Assembly (NCBI RefSeq): GCF_023824195.1
Contig: NZ_CP085442.1
Location: forward strand, 4,254,001 to 4,318,000
Direction of reading: 5' to 3'
From: Priestia megaterium
GTDB lineage: Bacteria > Bacillota > Bacilli > Bacillales > Bacillaceae_H
DNA length: 64,000 bases
Shown piece by piece: positions 45,401 through 54,311 of this stretch. Positions within the stretch are counted from its first letter, which is position 1. The number at the start of each line of letters is the position of its first letter. The translations under genes and the position numbers were made by a program. A model generated the notes under the pieces. It saw only the letters and a list, made by a program, of their open reading frames with translations, searched no databases and had not been told where the DNA came from.

Positions 45401-46318
45401 ATGGAAAAAAGGCGCTTAGGTACTTCAGACTTGCTTGTCAGTACATTAGGTTTAGGGTGCATGTCTCTTGGAACGGAACAGAAACACGCTGTCAATATGA
45501 TTGATGAAGCTCTCGAATATGGCATTAATTATTTCGATACAGCAGATTTATATGATTTTGGCTTAAACGAGGAGTTTGTGGGACAAGCCCTAAAAAAACG
45601 CAGAAATGATATTATTTTAGCCACAAAAGTGGGGAATCGCTGGAATGATGCAAAAGACAGCTGGACGTGGGATCCGTCTAAGATTTACATAAAAGATGAA
45701 GTAAAAGAAAGCCTGCGCCGTCTTCAAACGGATTACATCGATTTATATCAGCTGCACGGAGGGACCGTCGAAGACAATATTGAGGAAACGATTGAAGCAT
45801 TTGAAGAATTAAAACAAGAAGGCGTCATTCGCTACTATGGTATTTCATCTATCCGCCCAAATGTGATTCGAGAGTATGTGCAAAACTCTTCTATTGTCAG
45901 TGTCATGATGCAATACAGCTTGTTAGACAGACGTCCTGAAGAAAGTGCACTTCCTCTTTTACATGACAACGGCATTAGCGTTGTAGCGAGAGGTCCGGTA
46001 GCCAAAGGGCTGCTAACCGAAAAAGGAGAGCAAAAGCTTTCTGCATTCGAAGGCAAGGGCTACTTAGATTATAGCGGTACGGAATTAGCAAAAACGATAG
46101 AAGAATTTCGTCACGTACGACCAACTCACTCTCTGAATTCAACGGCACTTCAATACTGTTTAGCTAATCCTACGGTAGCCTCAGTTGTAGCAGGAGCAAG
46201 CTCTTCTTCACAGCTTCGTGAAAACGTCAAAGCTGTCGAGGCTTCCCCGCTTCAGCCTACTGAAATTAGCAAGCTGCAATCGATCTTTAAAACAAATCAA
46301 TATGAAGCTCACCGTTAA
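45401..46318 (+). CDS. yqkF: Aldo/keto reductase (YqkF)
   Basis: NADPH-dependent oxidoreductase, TIM barrel, 305 residues. Catalytic block FDTADLYDFGLNEEFVG (Asp and Tyr), TDYIDLYQLHG and a C-terminal cofactor loop VVAGASSSSQLREN. The physiological substrate is unknown. The ATG at 45401 is preferred over the GTG at 45392, since AAGGAG lies 8 nt before the ATG. Convergent with yqkE. Confidence 0.88.
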   Translation: MEKRRLGTSDLLVSTLGLGCMSLGTEQKHAVNMIDEALEYGINYFDTADLYDFGLNEEFVGQALKKRRNDIILATKVGNRWNDAKDSWTWDPSKIYIKDEVKESLRRLQTDYIDLYQLHGGTVEDNIEETIEAFEELKQEGVIRYYGISSIRPNVIREYVQNSSIVSVMMQYSLLDRRPEESALPLLHDNGISVVARGPVAKGLLTEKGEQKLSAFEGKGYLDYSGTELAKTIEEFRHVRPTHSLNSTALQYCLANPTVASVVAGASSSSQLRENVKAVEASPLQPTEISKLQSIFKTNQYEAHR

Positions 46319-46354
46319 AAAATAAAAGCGCCTTTATCGGCGCTTTTATTTTTT
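46317..46354. terminator. Bidirectional terminator between yqkF and yqkE
   Basis: A 16-bp perfect stem (46317-46332 with 46339-46354) with an A/T-rich base and GCGCC top. The yqkE stop codon is inside it. Confidence 0.9.
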
Positions 46355-46597
46355 AAATTCAGACCAGTTCAAATCACTTTCATTTAACAGTTCTTCAAAC
46401 GACTTATTTTTTTCTTTTTCTTTTCGAATTCGAGCAGCTTCTTTACGCTCTGTTTCTTTCTGCTCTTCTTCTTTTAAAGAAAGCGCCTGTTTTTTAGCTT
46501 GAAGCTGTTTTAATAAGCTATCATTTAGCTGATCTTTGATACTGAGCTGATCATTTTGTTTTTGTGCTGATTGTTTTTGCTTTTTTTTAGCCATCAC
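46346..46597 (-). CDS. yqkE: YqkE-like charged coiled-coil protein (DUF3886)
   Basis: 83 residues, very rich in K, E and Q, predicted to be one long helix. The C-terminal signature NKSFEELLNESDLNWSEFKK identifies the YqkE family. No known function. Convergent with yqkF and upstream of nothing related: the scoB gene behind it is an insertion relative to B. subtilis, where yqkD follows. Confidence 0.85.
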   Translation of the reverse strand: MMAKKKQKQSAQKQNDQLSIKDQLNDSLLKQLQAKKQALSLKEEEQKETERKEAARIRKEKEKNKSFEELLNESDLNWSEFKK

Positions 46598-46658
46598 AAT
46601 TCCCCCGCTACTTTAATTGAGAGATATTGTATCATATTCTTGCTTTTGTTACCAAAAA

Positions 46659-47327
46659 TCAAAATGCATCTAGTTTTACATGTTCATCAATGATTAAAGT
46701 TGGCTCTGTAGATTGTTGAATATCTTCTACCGTATAGCCTTTCGCTACTTCAACAAGCTTTAGACCTTCTGCCGTAATATCAATGACCGCTCGATCTGTA
46801 ATAATACGATCCACTACCTCTTTTCCTGTCAGAGGGAGGCTGCACTCATTTAAGATTTTAGGCTCATCTTTTCTCGTCACGTGTTCCATAATAACAATGA
46901 TGCGCTGTGCTCCGTGAACTAAATCCATTGCACCGCCCATTCCTTTAATCATTTTTCCAGGAATCATCCAGTTTGCCAAGTCACCAGTTTTTGAGACTTC
47001 CATTCCTCCTAAAATCGCAATATTAATGTGCCCTCCGCGAATCATTCCAAACGATTCAGCACTATCGAAGTAAGAAGCGCCTTTTGTCGCCGTTACGGTT
47101 TCTTTACCTGCATTAATTAAATCAGGATCTACTTCTCCTTCTTTCGGATATGGTCCAATTCCTAACAGACCGTTTTCAGACTGAAGCACCACCGTTTTAT
47201 TATCTGAGATATGATTAGCCACAAGCGTTGGAATACCAATTCCAAGGTTTACATAAAATCCGTCCAAAATTTCTTTTTCAGCACGTTTTGCAATTCGCTC
47301 TCTCACGTTCACGCCGTTTTCAATCAT
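46659..47327 (-). CDS. scoB: 3-oxoacid CoA-transferase subunit B
   Basis: 222 residues. Family I CoA-transferase beta subunit with the catalytic glutamate in [11 protein letters not shown]. The [30 protein letters not shown] block is typical of ScoB/AtoA. With ScoA it transfers CoA from succinyl-CoA (or acetyl-CoA) to acetoacetate. It lies 20 nt after scoA. Which CoA donor is used cannot be told from sequence. Confidence 0.9.
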   Translation of the reverse strand: MIENGVNVRERIAKRAEKEILDGFYVNLGIGIPTLVANHISDNKTVVLQSENGLLGIGPYPKEGEVDPDLINAGKETVTATKGASYFDSAESFGMIRGGHINIAILGGMEVSKTGDLANWMIPGKMIKGMGGAMDLVHGAQRIIVIMEHVTRKDEPKILNECSLPLTGKEVVDRIITDRAVIDITAEGLKLVEVAKGYTVEDIQQSTEPTLIIDEHVKLDAF

Positions 47328-47347
47328 GAAAAATCTCTCCCCTTTTG

Positions 47348-48037
47348 TTATTTTTGAACGGTTAAACGCTCAATACGTTTTTCTTGTTCACCAATAATTA
47401 ACGATTGAACATATACACTAGGTGTGTGAATAATATTTGGATCAAGTGAGCCTGTTGGATGAAGTTCCTCCACTTCTGCTATCGTCACTTTTCCTGCTGC
47501 TGCAATCATTGGGCTGAAATTGCGCGCTGTCTTGTTATACACTAAGTTCCCCATATGATCGGCTTTCCAAGCTCTAACCAAACTAAAATCAGCTTTTAAC
47601 GCCTCTTCTAGTAAATATTCTTTTCCATCAAACACGCGAACTTCTTTTCCTTCAGCAATGGGTGTTCCCACTCCCGCTGGTGTATAAAATGCAGGTATGC
47701 CCGCTCCGCCGGCGCGAATCTTTTCAGCTAGCGTGCCTTGAGGTAGCAATTCTACTTCAATTTCTCCTGACAATACTTGTCTTTCAAACTCTTTATTTTC
47801 TCCCACGTAAGAACCAATCATCTTTTTAATTTGTTTGTTTTTCAGAAGCAGTCCAAGTCCCCAGTCGTCTACGCCGCAGTTATTTGAAATTACGGTTAAA
47901 TCTTTTACCCCTGTTTCAACTAACGCTAAAATCAAATTCTCCGGAATTCCACATAAACCAAAACCACCGACCATAATCGTAGCACCGTCGTGAATATCTT
48001 TCACCGCTTCTTTAAACGACGTATGTACTTGTTTCAT
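47348..48037 (-). CDS. scoA: 3-oxoacid CoA-transferase subunit A
   Basis: 229 residues. Alpha subunit with the glycine-rich CoA loop [30 protein letters not shown] and [16 protein letters not shown]. Forms the active enzyme with ScoB. ATG preceded by AAGGGGTGG. The promoter just upstream carries a near-perfect cre site, so expression should be repressed by glucose through CcpA. Confidence 0.9.
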   Translation of the reverse strand: MKQVHTSFKEAVKDIHDGATIMVGGFGLCGIPENLILALVETGVKDLTVISNNCGVDDWGLGLLLKNKQIKKMIGSYVGENKEFERQVLSGEIEVELLPQGTLAEKIRAGGAGIPAFYTPAGVGTPIAEGKEVRVFDGKEYLLEEALKADFSLVRAWKADHMGNLVYNKTARNFSPMIAAAGKVTIAEVEELHPTGSLDPNIIHTPSVYVQSLIIGEQEKRIERLTVQK

Positions 48038-48061
48038 ACATAACCACCCCTTCGTTATTTT

Positions 48062-48075
48062 TGAAAACGCTTTCT
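48062..48075 (-). promoter_or_regulatory. cre site at scoAB
   Basis: Minus strand AGAAAGCGTTTTCA; 13 of 14 positions fit the cre pattern TGWNANCGNTNWCA. Located immediately downstream of the predicted scoA promoter, a repressing position. Confidence 0.78.
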
Positions 48076-48080
48076 AATCC

Positions 48081-48109
48081 ATTATAAAAGATTTTTATTT
48101 CTTTTTAAA
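48081..48109 (-). promoter_or_regulatory. Predicted sigma-A promoter of scoAB
   Basis: Minus strand TTTAAA (48104-48109), a 17-bp spacer and TATAAT (48081-48086), 44 bp before the scoA start. Confidence 0.65.
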
Positions 48110-48191
48110 TATATATATAACTGAAAATTATAATTTAATCATTTTTTTGTCAAAAAAGTTATATTACTAGACAAATTAAAGGAAAAACAAA

Positions 48192-48235
48192 AACGCCACG
48201 AGTTCCAAAGCTGTATGCTTGGAATCTGTGGCGTT
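48192..48235 (-). terminator. Thiolase gene terminator
   Basis: AACGCCAC (48192-48199) pairs with GTGGCGTT (48228-48235), with GTTCCAA/TTGGAA pairing inside and a T-rich tail on the minus strand. It separates the thiolase from scoAB. Confidence 0.85.
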
Positions 48236-48272
48236 GTGATATAGCTTTAATGTTTGTTAAAACTATATCAAA

Positions 48273-49460
48273 TTAAGGACGTTCAACGATTGTTGCAACG
48301 CCTTGGCCTCCGCCAATACATAACGTTGCTAACCCAAGTTTTGCGTCGCGTTTTTGCATTTCATGAATAAGTGAAACTAGGACACGTGTACCACTTGCAC
48401 CAATAGGATGTCCAAGCGCAATTGCTCCACCGTTTACATTTAAAATATCATGATTAAATTGAAGTTCACGATCCACAGCGATTGACTGTGCAGCGAATGC
48501 TTCGTTTGCTTCTACTAATTGAACATCTTCTAATGAAACAGCAGCTTTTTCCAGCGCCTTTTTCACTGCGCTTACAGGACCGATTCCCATAATGCTTGGA
48601 TCTACTCCGGCAGTTGCATTAGCTTTAATAGACACTAATGGTGTTAGGCCTAACTCGTCTGCTTTTTTACGGCTCATTACCACTACTGCAGCTGCACCGT
48701 CATTGATACCAGATGCATTACCAGCTGTTACAGAACCGTCTTTTTTGAAGGCTGGACGTAGTTTCCCTAGACTTTCAGCCGTTGTGCCTGCGCGTGGGAA
48801 CTCATCTTGTTCAAAAATTGTTACTTGGCCTTTTCTTCCAGGCACTTCTACCGGCACAATTTCATCTGCGAAACGACCAGATTGAATAGCTGCTTCTGCT
48901 TTTTGCTGGCTTGAAGCTGCAAATGCATCTTGTTCGTCGCGGGTAATTTCATATTTATCACACAGGTTTTCAGCTGTAACGCCCATATGGTAGTCGTTAA
49001 ATGCACACCATAATCCATCTTGAATCATGCTATCGACTACTTTTTGATCGCCCATTTTAAACCCGTTGCGTGCATTTTTTAATAAGTATGGTGCTTGGCT
49101 CATGTTTTCCATTCCACCAGCAACAATCACATCAGCATCCCCAGCAAGAATCGCCTGTGTAGCGAGATGTACTGCTTTTAGTCCTGATCCGCATACTTTA
49201 TTGATGGTTAATGCTGAAACAGTTTCAGGTAAACCTGCTGCTAAAGTTGCTTGTCGTGCTGGATTTTGTCCTAAACCTGCTTGTAAGACATTTCCCATAA
49301 TAACTTCATCTACTTCGTTTGCTGATACCCCTGCTTTGCTTAAAGCTTCTTTAATTACAGTACCACCTAAAGTTGTTGCGGATACATTTTGTAAGCTTCC
49401 CCCAAAGCTGCCGATTGCTGTACGTACAGCGCTTACAATGACTACTTCTGTTTGACCCAT
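48273..49460 (-). CDS. Acetyl-CoA C-acetyltransferase (thiolase II)
   Basis: Cleaves acetoacetyl-CoA with CoA to two acetyl-CoA, or the reverse. 395 residues. The nucleophilic cysteine is C90 in [19 protein letters not shown] supplies the catalytic histidine, and CIGGGQG the second cysteine. Close to B. subtilis MmgA/YhfS-type thiolases. With scoAB (downstream) and HMG-CoA lyase (divergent) it forms a ketone-body degradation module. AtoB/ThlA naming is not certain. Confidence 0.92.
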   Translation of the reverse strand: MGQTEVVIVSAVRTAIGSFGGSLQNVSATTLGGTVIKEALSKAGVSANEVDEVIMGNVLQAGLGQNPARQATLAAGLPETVSALTINKVCGSGLKAVHLATQAILAGDADVIVAGGMENMSQAPYLLKNARNGFKMGDQKVVDSMIQDGLWCAFNDYHMGVTAENLCDKYEITRDEQDAFAASSQQKAEAAIQSGRFADEIVPVEVPGRKGQVTIFEQDEFPRAGTTAESLGKLRPAFKKDGSVTAGNASGINDGAAAVVVMSRKKADELGLTPLVSIKANATAGVDPSIMGIGPVSAVKKALEKAAVSLEDVQLVEANEAFAAQSIAVDRELQFNHDILNVNGGAIALGHPIGASGTRVLVSLIHEMQKRDAKLGLATLCIGGGQGVATIVERP

Positions 49461-49603
49461 GTCGAAAACCTCTCCTTACTGTTTGATTACTGTGATTAAC
49501 TGTCACCTTTATTACTTTCGACATCGCTTGCGAAATTCCTCTTTTTTTGTAAAAATTTATAATTTTTATTGAATTTTAATTTTTTAGAATTAAAATAAGT
49601 ATT

Positions 49604-49617
49604 AGTAAGCGTTTACA
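49604..49617 (+). promoter_or_regulatory. cre site at the HMG-CoA lyase gene
   Basis: AGTAAGCGTTTACA fits the cre pattern at all but the first base. A TTGAAT-16-TAAAAT promoter (49569-49596) lies directly upstream, so the site is at about +2 to +15. Confidence 0.75.
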
Positions 49618-49637
49618 TTGCGGGAGGAGAGCGGTTT

Positions 49638-50534
49638 ATGGGATTTCCTGAAAAAGTAACAATTATAGAAGTTGGTCCACGAGATGGACTTCAAAATGAA
49701 AAAAATTTTGTTCCAACTGATAAAAAAATTAATTTTATCAAAAAATTAAAAGAAGCTGGACTATCCGAAATAGAAATTACATCCTTTGTTTCTCCAAAAT
49801 GGGTTCCTCAAATGAAAGATGCTTCTACTGTTGCAAATACATTTCAGCCTGATACATGCCGAAACATTGTACTTGTGCCGAATCAAAAAGGCTTGGAAAA
49901 AGCACTGCAAGCTAATTGCCGCTCCGTTGCGCTGTTTATTGGCGTAAGCGATACCTTTAATCAAAAAAACATTAACAAAAATACCAAAGAAGCTGTACAA
50001 ACGCTGCTCCCTCTCATTCAACAGCTCAAGCAGCAAGAATGTTTTATTCGAACTTGCATTTCCACCGCCTTTTATTGCCCGTATGAAGGAAAAATACATG
50101 AACGCGACGTGCTGACTCTTTGCGAAAGCTTTGTGGAAGCTGGAGTGAATGAGCTAAGCGTTGCTGATACAATTGGCATGGCAAACCCTAAAGATGTATT
50201 TTCACTTTTCTCGAAATTAAAACAAAGCTTTCCACACACGCTACTTGCTGCGCACTTTCACGATACGAGAGGATTAGCCATTGCAAATATCTATGCAGCT
50301 CTGCAAGCCGGTATTAACAGGTTCGATTCATCCGCTGGCGGGTTAGGTGGATGTCCATTCGCTAAGGGAGCAACGGGAAACGTAGCTACGGAAGATCTCG
50401 TCTTTATGCTTCATGAAATGGGTATCTCCACTTCTATTAATGAAGAAAAGCTGCTCGAAGCGGTCGCTTTTATCGCTCCTTACATTTCAAGACCGATTGA
50501 AAGCAAGCAATACTCTTTGTTTGCACAGCGTTAA
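49638..50534 (+). CDS. mvaB: Hydroxymethylglutaryl-CoA lyase
   Basis: Splits HMG-CoA to acetyl-CoA and acetoacetate, the last step of leucine degradation. 298 residues. DRE-TIM barrel with EVGPRDGLQNE, DTIGMA, the metal-binding HFHDTRG and the signature GGLGGCPFAKGATGNVATEDLV, including the catalytic cysteine. The start ATG has GGGAGGAGAG upstream. No other leucine catabolism genes are adjacent, so HMG-CoA would come from an unlinked pathway. Equivalent to YngG of B. subtilis. Confidence 0.92.
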   Translation: MGFPEKVTIIEVGPRDGLQNEKNFVPTDKKINFIKKLKEAGLSEIEITSFVSPKWVPQMKDASTVANTFQPDTCRNIVLVPNQKGLEKALQANCRSVALFIGVSDTFNQKNINKNTKEAVQTLLPLIQQLKQQECFIRTCISTAFYCPYEGKIHERDVLTLCESFVEAGVNELSVADTIGMANPKDVFSLFSKLKQSFPHTLLAAHFHDTRGLAIANIYAALQAGINRFDSSAGGLGGCPFAKGATGNVATEDLVFMLHEMGISTSINEEKLLEAVAFIAPYISRPIESKQYSLFAQR

Positions 50535-50602
50535 AAATTAGGTTTTTATGAGAGCGATGCTATAATAAATAATAGCTATATTAACAAAAGGAGCCGCTAA
50601 TC

Positions 50603-51514
50603 ATGAAAAAATGGCTATTATTAATAGGAAGTGTTTTCGGAGCATTTGCCGCTCTTGGCATCTTTTTTACAAATCAAATGATGTACATCCGTAAAAAGAC
50701 CGACAAAGTCATTATTGACCGCGATACGGAAGATGGCTTTTATGATGAGAAAGTCTATAGCACTCTTCCTAAAGAAGCATTTGTGCTTCCTTCTTCTCTA
50801 GGCTATAACATAGCTGGGACCGTTATCAAACAACACGACAACAACCGATTTATGATTCTTTCGCATGGAGTTACAGTTCATTCACTGAACTCTATGAAAT
50901 ATGCTCGGCTTTTTCTAAAGCTTGGATGGAACGTCGTTCTTTATGATCATCGCCGCCACGGCAAGTCTGAAGGGAAAACAACGAGCTACGGCTATTATGA
51001 AAAGCTGGACCTTCAATCCGTTGTTCACTGGGTAAAAGAACAATTCGGTTCAACTATTTCCCTTGGGATTCACGGAGAGTCTATGGGAGCTGCGACCACT
51101 CTTTTGTATGCTGGAATGGAAGACGGAGCTGATTTTTATATTGTCGACTGCCCTTTTTCTGACTTGGAAGAACTTCTTGCCTATCGCTTAAAACAAGATT
51201 TCCACCTGCCCAAACAGCTTGTGATGCCAGCAGCTAATATTATTTTAAAATGGCGAGAAGGCTACTCATTTAAAGACGTATCACCCATTTCAGTCGTAGA
51301 TCAAATCAAACATCCTGTTCTGTTTATCCATAGTAAAGAAGATGACTATATTCTTCCTAAAATGACGGAGCAGCTGCATGCCAAAAAAATGGGAGCAAAA
51401 CGGATGTATTTAGCACCTGTAGGCACTCATGCCCGCTCGTATGCTGATAATCCAGAGGAATATGAACAAGTTATTGAATCATTTTTAGAAAAAATACAAA
51501 AAGAAGCGCTTTAA
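50603..51514 (+). CDS. yqkD: Alpha/beta hydrolase (YqkD)
   Basis: 303 residues. An N-terminal membrane anchor or signal (about 3-22) precedes an alpha/beta hydrolase domain with nucleophile elbow GIHGESMGAATT, acid in HSKEDDYI and histidine in VGTHARSY. Likely a membrane-attached serine hydrolase; the substrate is unknown. ATG with AAAGGAGC upstream. Its last codons form half of a perfect palindrome shared with convergent yqkB. Confidence 0.88.
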   Translation: MKKWLLLIGSVFGAFAALGIFFTNQMMYIRKKTDKVIIDRDTEDGFYDEKVYSTLPKEAFVLPSSLGYNIAGTVIKQHDNNRFMILSHGVTVHSLNSMKYARLFLKLGWNVVLYDHRRHGKSEGKTTSYGYYEKLDLQSVVHWVKEQFGSTISLGIHGESMGAATTLLYAGMEDGADFYIVDCPFSDLEELLAYRLKQDFHLPKQLVMPAANIILKWREGYSFKDVSPISVVDQIKHPVLFIHSKEDDYILPKMTEQLHAKKMGAKRMYLAPVGTHARSYADNPEEYEQVIESFLEKIQKEAL

Positions 51515-51526
51515 AGCGCTTCTTTT
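51499..51526. terminator. Perfect 28-bp palindromic terminator encoding two C-termini
   Basis: AAAAGAAGCGCTTT followed directly by its exact complement. On the plus strand it encodes the KEAL-stop end of YqkD, and on the minus strand the KEAL-stop end of YqkB. The two stop codons (51512-51514 and 51511-51513) overlap. Confidence 0.9.
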
Positions 51527-51849
51527 GTTTTATCGATAAATGACATGCGCGGATTTAAAATTTGAGAAGGACATTTGAGCATAAACGCATATGCACTTTC
51601 ATTGTAGTCAATCGTCATATTATCATCTAAAAATACTTGCTTTGTTTTTTCGACAAGAATAGGAACAAAATTCGTCTCGATGGTTACATCATCGCTCTCT
51701 TTTTCATCAACAATCCATAGCGTCGTTACACCGCTCACAACACAGCCGCATCCATCTGTATCGTATTTTAATTTTAAATATAGTGAAGAATCTTTCCCGT
51801 ACTTTTCTTGTACTTTTGCTATCGCTTTATCAGTAAAGGTAATATTCAT
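51511..51849 (-). CDS. yqkB: HesB-like iron-sulfur biosynthesis family protein (YqkB)
   Basis: 112 residues of the HesB/IscA-like fold. N-terminus MNITFTDKAIAKVQEKYG, a cysteine pair in DTDGCGCVVSGV, and YAFMLKCPSQIL. It lacks the full three-cysteine IscA pattern, as is usual for the YqkB/YneR branch, so cluster binding is uncertain. ATG with AAGGAGT upstream. Confidence 0.85.
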   Translation of the reverse strand: MNITFTDKAIAKVQEKYGKDSSLYLKLKYDTDGCGCVVSGVTTLWIVDEKESDDVTIETNFVPILVEKTKQVFLDDNMTIDYNESAYAFMLKCPSQILNPRMSFIDKTKEAL

Positions 51850-51979
51850 TTTCCTTTAACTCCTTTTAAACTAATTGTATAAACAAACGAAAATTGCTTA
51901 TATAATGAGTATAATACACATCTCGCTTTCATTAAACTCTGGCGCTTCATATAGATGTGTACAAAAAGGAGGTTTTTCT

Positions 51980-52195
51980 ATGTCAAAAGTACAAATTAAA
52001 GTAATGGATAACGGCTCTTTCCGTGTCACTGGAGACGTTGAATTAATTGATGCAGACGGCAACAAATTTGAAACAAAGCCGACATTTTCACTATGCCGAT
52101 GTGGCCAGTCGCAAAAGATGCCCTTTTGCGACGGAAATCATAAAGGAAAATTCGACTCTTGTGTGCGCGCTGCAAAAATTTTAGACGAGCAGTAG
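51980..52195 (+). CDS. CDGSH-type [2Fe-2S] protein
   Basis: 71 residues. One CDGSH iron-sulfur motif, C-R-C-G-Q-S-x3-P-F-C-D-G-N-H, giving the 3Cys-1His ligand set of mitoNEET-like proteins. Before it lies a short beta sandwich (QIKVMDNGSFRVTGDVELID). Bacterial members bind a pH-labile 2Fe-2S cluster; the role is unknown. The ATG at 51980 has AAAAGGAGG upstream; the longer frame adds unsupported residues. It is divergent from yqkB, another Fe-S-related gene. Confidence 0.9.
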   Translation: MSKVQIKVMDNGSFRVTGDVELIDADGNKFETKPTFSLCRCGQSQKMPFCDGNHKGKFDSCVRAAKILDEQ

Positions 52196-52245
52196 ATTCA
52201 TAGAAATACAGCCTTACTGAACGAAACCATTAACGAAAAACATTG

Positions 52246-52272
52246 ATAACCTGTGGTTAAAACACAGGTTAT
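52246..52272. terminator. Terminator between the CDGSH gene and yqjQ
   Basis: ATAACCTGTG (52246-52255) pairs with CACAGGTTAT (52263-52272). T-rich sequence follows on both strands. It touches the yqjQ stop. Confidence 0.78.
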
Positions 52273-53063
52273 TTTCTATTAAACGCATCGCCTGCCAATT
52301 TTTCTACGAGCCCCGGGGCAAGCTGATACATCTTCGAACCTATATTCATCCACTTAGGCAAGTTGACTTCTCGTTTTGGTTTCCCAATAATATTGACCGT
52401 TTTTTCAGCTACGTATTGAGGTGTTAACATAAACTTTTCTACACTTTTTTCATAGTTTCCTGATTGATCTGCTATTGAAAAGAAGTTGGTTTGAATGGGA
52501 CCTGGATTCACTGCGGTTACATAGATATCTGTTTTCGCTAATTCCATTCGCAGGCTGTTGGTAAACCCTAGCACGGCATGTTTAGAAGCTGAATAGCCAC
52601 TGGATTTAGGCGTTGCAAGTTTGCCTGCTTGAGAAGCAATGTTAATAATATGTCCTTTGTTTTCTTTTAGCATATAAGCTAAAATTTCTTGTGTACATGC
52701 AATTAATCCAATAACATTGACTTGAAACATTGAGGCAATTGTCGTAATCGATGCTTCTTTCACTTCTTCAAATACACCAAAGCCTGCATTATTAATCAGG
52801 ACATCAACACGCTTAATTTCACTCATCATTTTCTGAACAACTCTTTTGACTTCCTCTACGTTCGCTACGTCAGCTTTATATATGTAAGAGGTAATCCCAT
52901 ACTTTTGACTAATTTGCTCGGCTACTCGGTACAGCTTTTCTTCTGTACGTGCAAGTAAAACGGGGACGCCCCCTCTTTTGGCCACTTCATAAGCTAAATG
53001 TTCTCCAAGACCTCCTGAAGCGCCTGTGATCACGACATGTTGGTTCTTTAACAAGGATTTCAA
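52269..53063 (-). CDS. yqjQ: Short-chain dehydrogenase/reductase (YqjQ)
   Basis: 264 residues. Classical SDR with VVITGASGGLGEHLA, NNAGFGV and the catalytic YSASK, preceded by a serine in INIASQAG. The substrate is unknown. The TTG at 53061-53063 is chosen because AAAGGTG lies before it; an in-frame start at 53096 would overlap the neighbour and lacks a ribosome site. It follows yqjP in the same direction, as in B. subtilis. Confidence 0.87.
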   Translation of the reverse strand: MKSLLKNQHVVITGASGGLGEHLAYEVAKRGGVPVLLARTEEKLYRVAEQISQKYGITSYIYKADVANVEEVKRVVQKMMSEIKRVDVLINNAGFGVFEEVKEASITTIASMFQVNVIGLIACTQEILAYMLKENKGHIINIASQAGKLATPKSSGYSASKHAVLGFTNSLRMELAKTDIYVTAVNPGPIQTNFFSIADQSGNYEKSVEKFMLTPQYVAEKTVNIIGKPKREVNLPKWMNIGSKMYQLAPGLVEKLAGDAFNRK

Positions 53064-53086
53064 ATATAACACACCTTTTTTATAAG

Positions 53087-54043
53087 TTAAGAGCACACAG
53101 AATAAATAAGCGTACTTTCTTTTTCATGTGTACTGATTTTATTTGCACCTTCTAAAAAATCGAGCTGACCAATTGTTTCAGAAAGAGTTAGCCCTAGTTC
53201 TTTTTCATAAATAGTAGGAAATAGCTGTTTGCAAATATCAAACGCTGTTTGAGGGCGTTCTTTTATCATGCTAAGCACTTTATCCGCTCGGTCGCTCTGC
53301 TTTTGTAACCTCTCTTGTACAAGTTCGTGAACATGTAACACTTCATCTCCATGACCTGTATAGATACAGTTTATCTCTAAATCAAGCAGACGTCTTAATG
53401 AATGATTATATTGAAGAAGCGTTTTAGGTCGCTCGCCGCTTGGTTTCATAGGAGGTTCAATAAGCGGATTAGATGAAATATGCTTTAACAGTAAATCTCC
53501 TCCAATCATAACCGCTGTTCTTTCATTGTATAATGCAATATGGCTTTGAGCATGACCGGGTACTTCAAGTACTTTCCAACTCTCTAGGCCCGGAATGTAA
53601 TCTCCTTCCTGCACAGAAGTTGTAAGAGAACGGTGACATGAGTACTTCATTGATGCTTTTAAACGTTTTAAATAGGGGCGAAACCTTTCATCTACGCCGG
53701 CTTTCATAAAGTGATCTTCAAAAAACGCATCGTACCACTCAAAAAAATCTGGATTTTGGGAGATCCAAGGCTGATTTTTCGCATGACCGACTATGGCGAT
53801 ATCTTTATCAAAAAAATCAAGCATTCCTACGTGATCAGGATGGTGATGAGTTAGGACAACTTGCTTAATATCATCTGGTTTTAATCCTATTTCATTAAGC
53901 TTTTCTTTAAATACAGACCACGCTGCCTCCGTTTTAATACCAGCATCGATTAGCGTAACGGTCTGACCTTTTATAACAAAAACATTCACATCTCCTACCG
54001 CAAAAGGAGTAGGCAGCACAATTTTATATAATTGCTCATTCAT
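53087..54043 (-). CDS. yqjP: Metallo-beta-lactamase-fold hydrolase (YqjP)
   Basis: 318 residues. Di-metal site THHHPDHVG, further ligands in VPGHAQSH, GGDLLLKH and YTGHGD. The C-terminal helical region (about 230-318) resembles the winged-helix tail of LACTB2-type proteins. Possible thioester or nucleic-acid hydrolase; the substrate is unknown. ATG start. Upstream of and probably co-transcribed with yqjQ. Confidence 0.87.
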   Translation of the reverse strand: MNEQLYKIVLPTPFAVGDVNVFVIKGQTVTLIDAGIKTEAAWSVFKEKLNEIGLKPDDIKQVVLTHHHPDHVGMLDFFDKDIAIVGHAKNQPWISQNPDFFEWYDAFFEDHFMKAGVDERFRPYLKRLKASMKYSCHRSLTTSVQEGDYIPGLESWKVLEVPGHAQSHIALYNERTAVMIGGDLLLKHISSNPLIEPPMKPSGERPKTLLQYNHSLRRLLDLEINCIYTGHGDEVLHVHELVQERLQKQSDRADKVLSMIKERPQTAFDICKQLFPTIYEKELGLTLSETIGQLDFLEGANKISTHEKESTLIYSVCS

Positions 54044-54137
54044 CTGTATTTTTGCTCCTTTACCATCGCATTTTCTTTTAAGTTTACACGATTTTTCCTG
54101 TTATTTATACAATTGCATTCGTTTTCTGAAAATTACA

Positions 54138-54167
54138 TTGACATCCCTCTCTTTTTCATTGCATAAT
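54138..54167 (+). promoter_or_regulatory. Predicted sigma-A promoter of proI
   Basis: TTGACA (54138-54143), an 18-bp spacer and CATAAT (54162-54167), giving a leader of about 140 nt before proI. Confidence 0.6.
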
Positions 54168-54250
54168 GACAGAAATATAGTGAAGTTTTATTCATATCTT
54201 TAGATAACTATGCATTTTATAAAGAAGAGATACACAAACACAAACCTTTA

Positions 54251-54279
54251 ACAGATACTGAAATCTCAGTATCTGTTTT
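54251..54279 (+). terminator. Terminator-like hairpin in the proI leader
   Basis: ACAGATACTGA pairs with TCAGTATCTGT around a 4-nt loop, then TTTTC. It lies within the predicted leader, 32 nt before proI. No T-box sequence (TGGNACCGCG) accompanies it. Confidence 0.55.
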
Positions 54280-54311
54280 CACTGGATAGCAAATGACTGG
54301 AGGAACTTTTA

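Noticed and set aside
49066..49455. 129-codon open frame antisense to the thiolase gene
   Set aside because: Shadow of a conserved thiolase; the overlapping gene has all catalytic motifs.
54170..54311. T-box riboswitch before proI
   Set aside because: Expected from B. subtilis proline genes, but no TGGNACCGCG T-box sequence or specifier loop could be seen. Only a simple hairpin is present.
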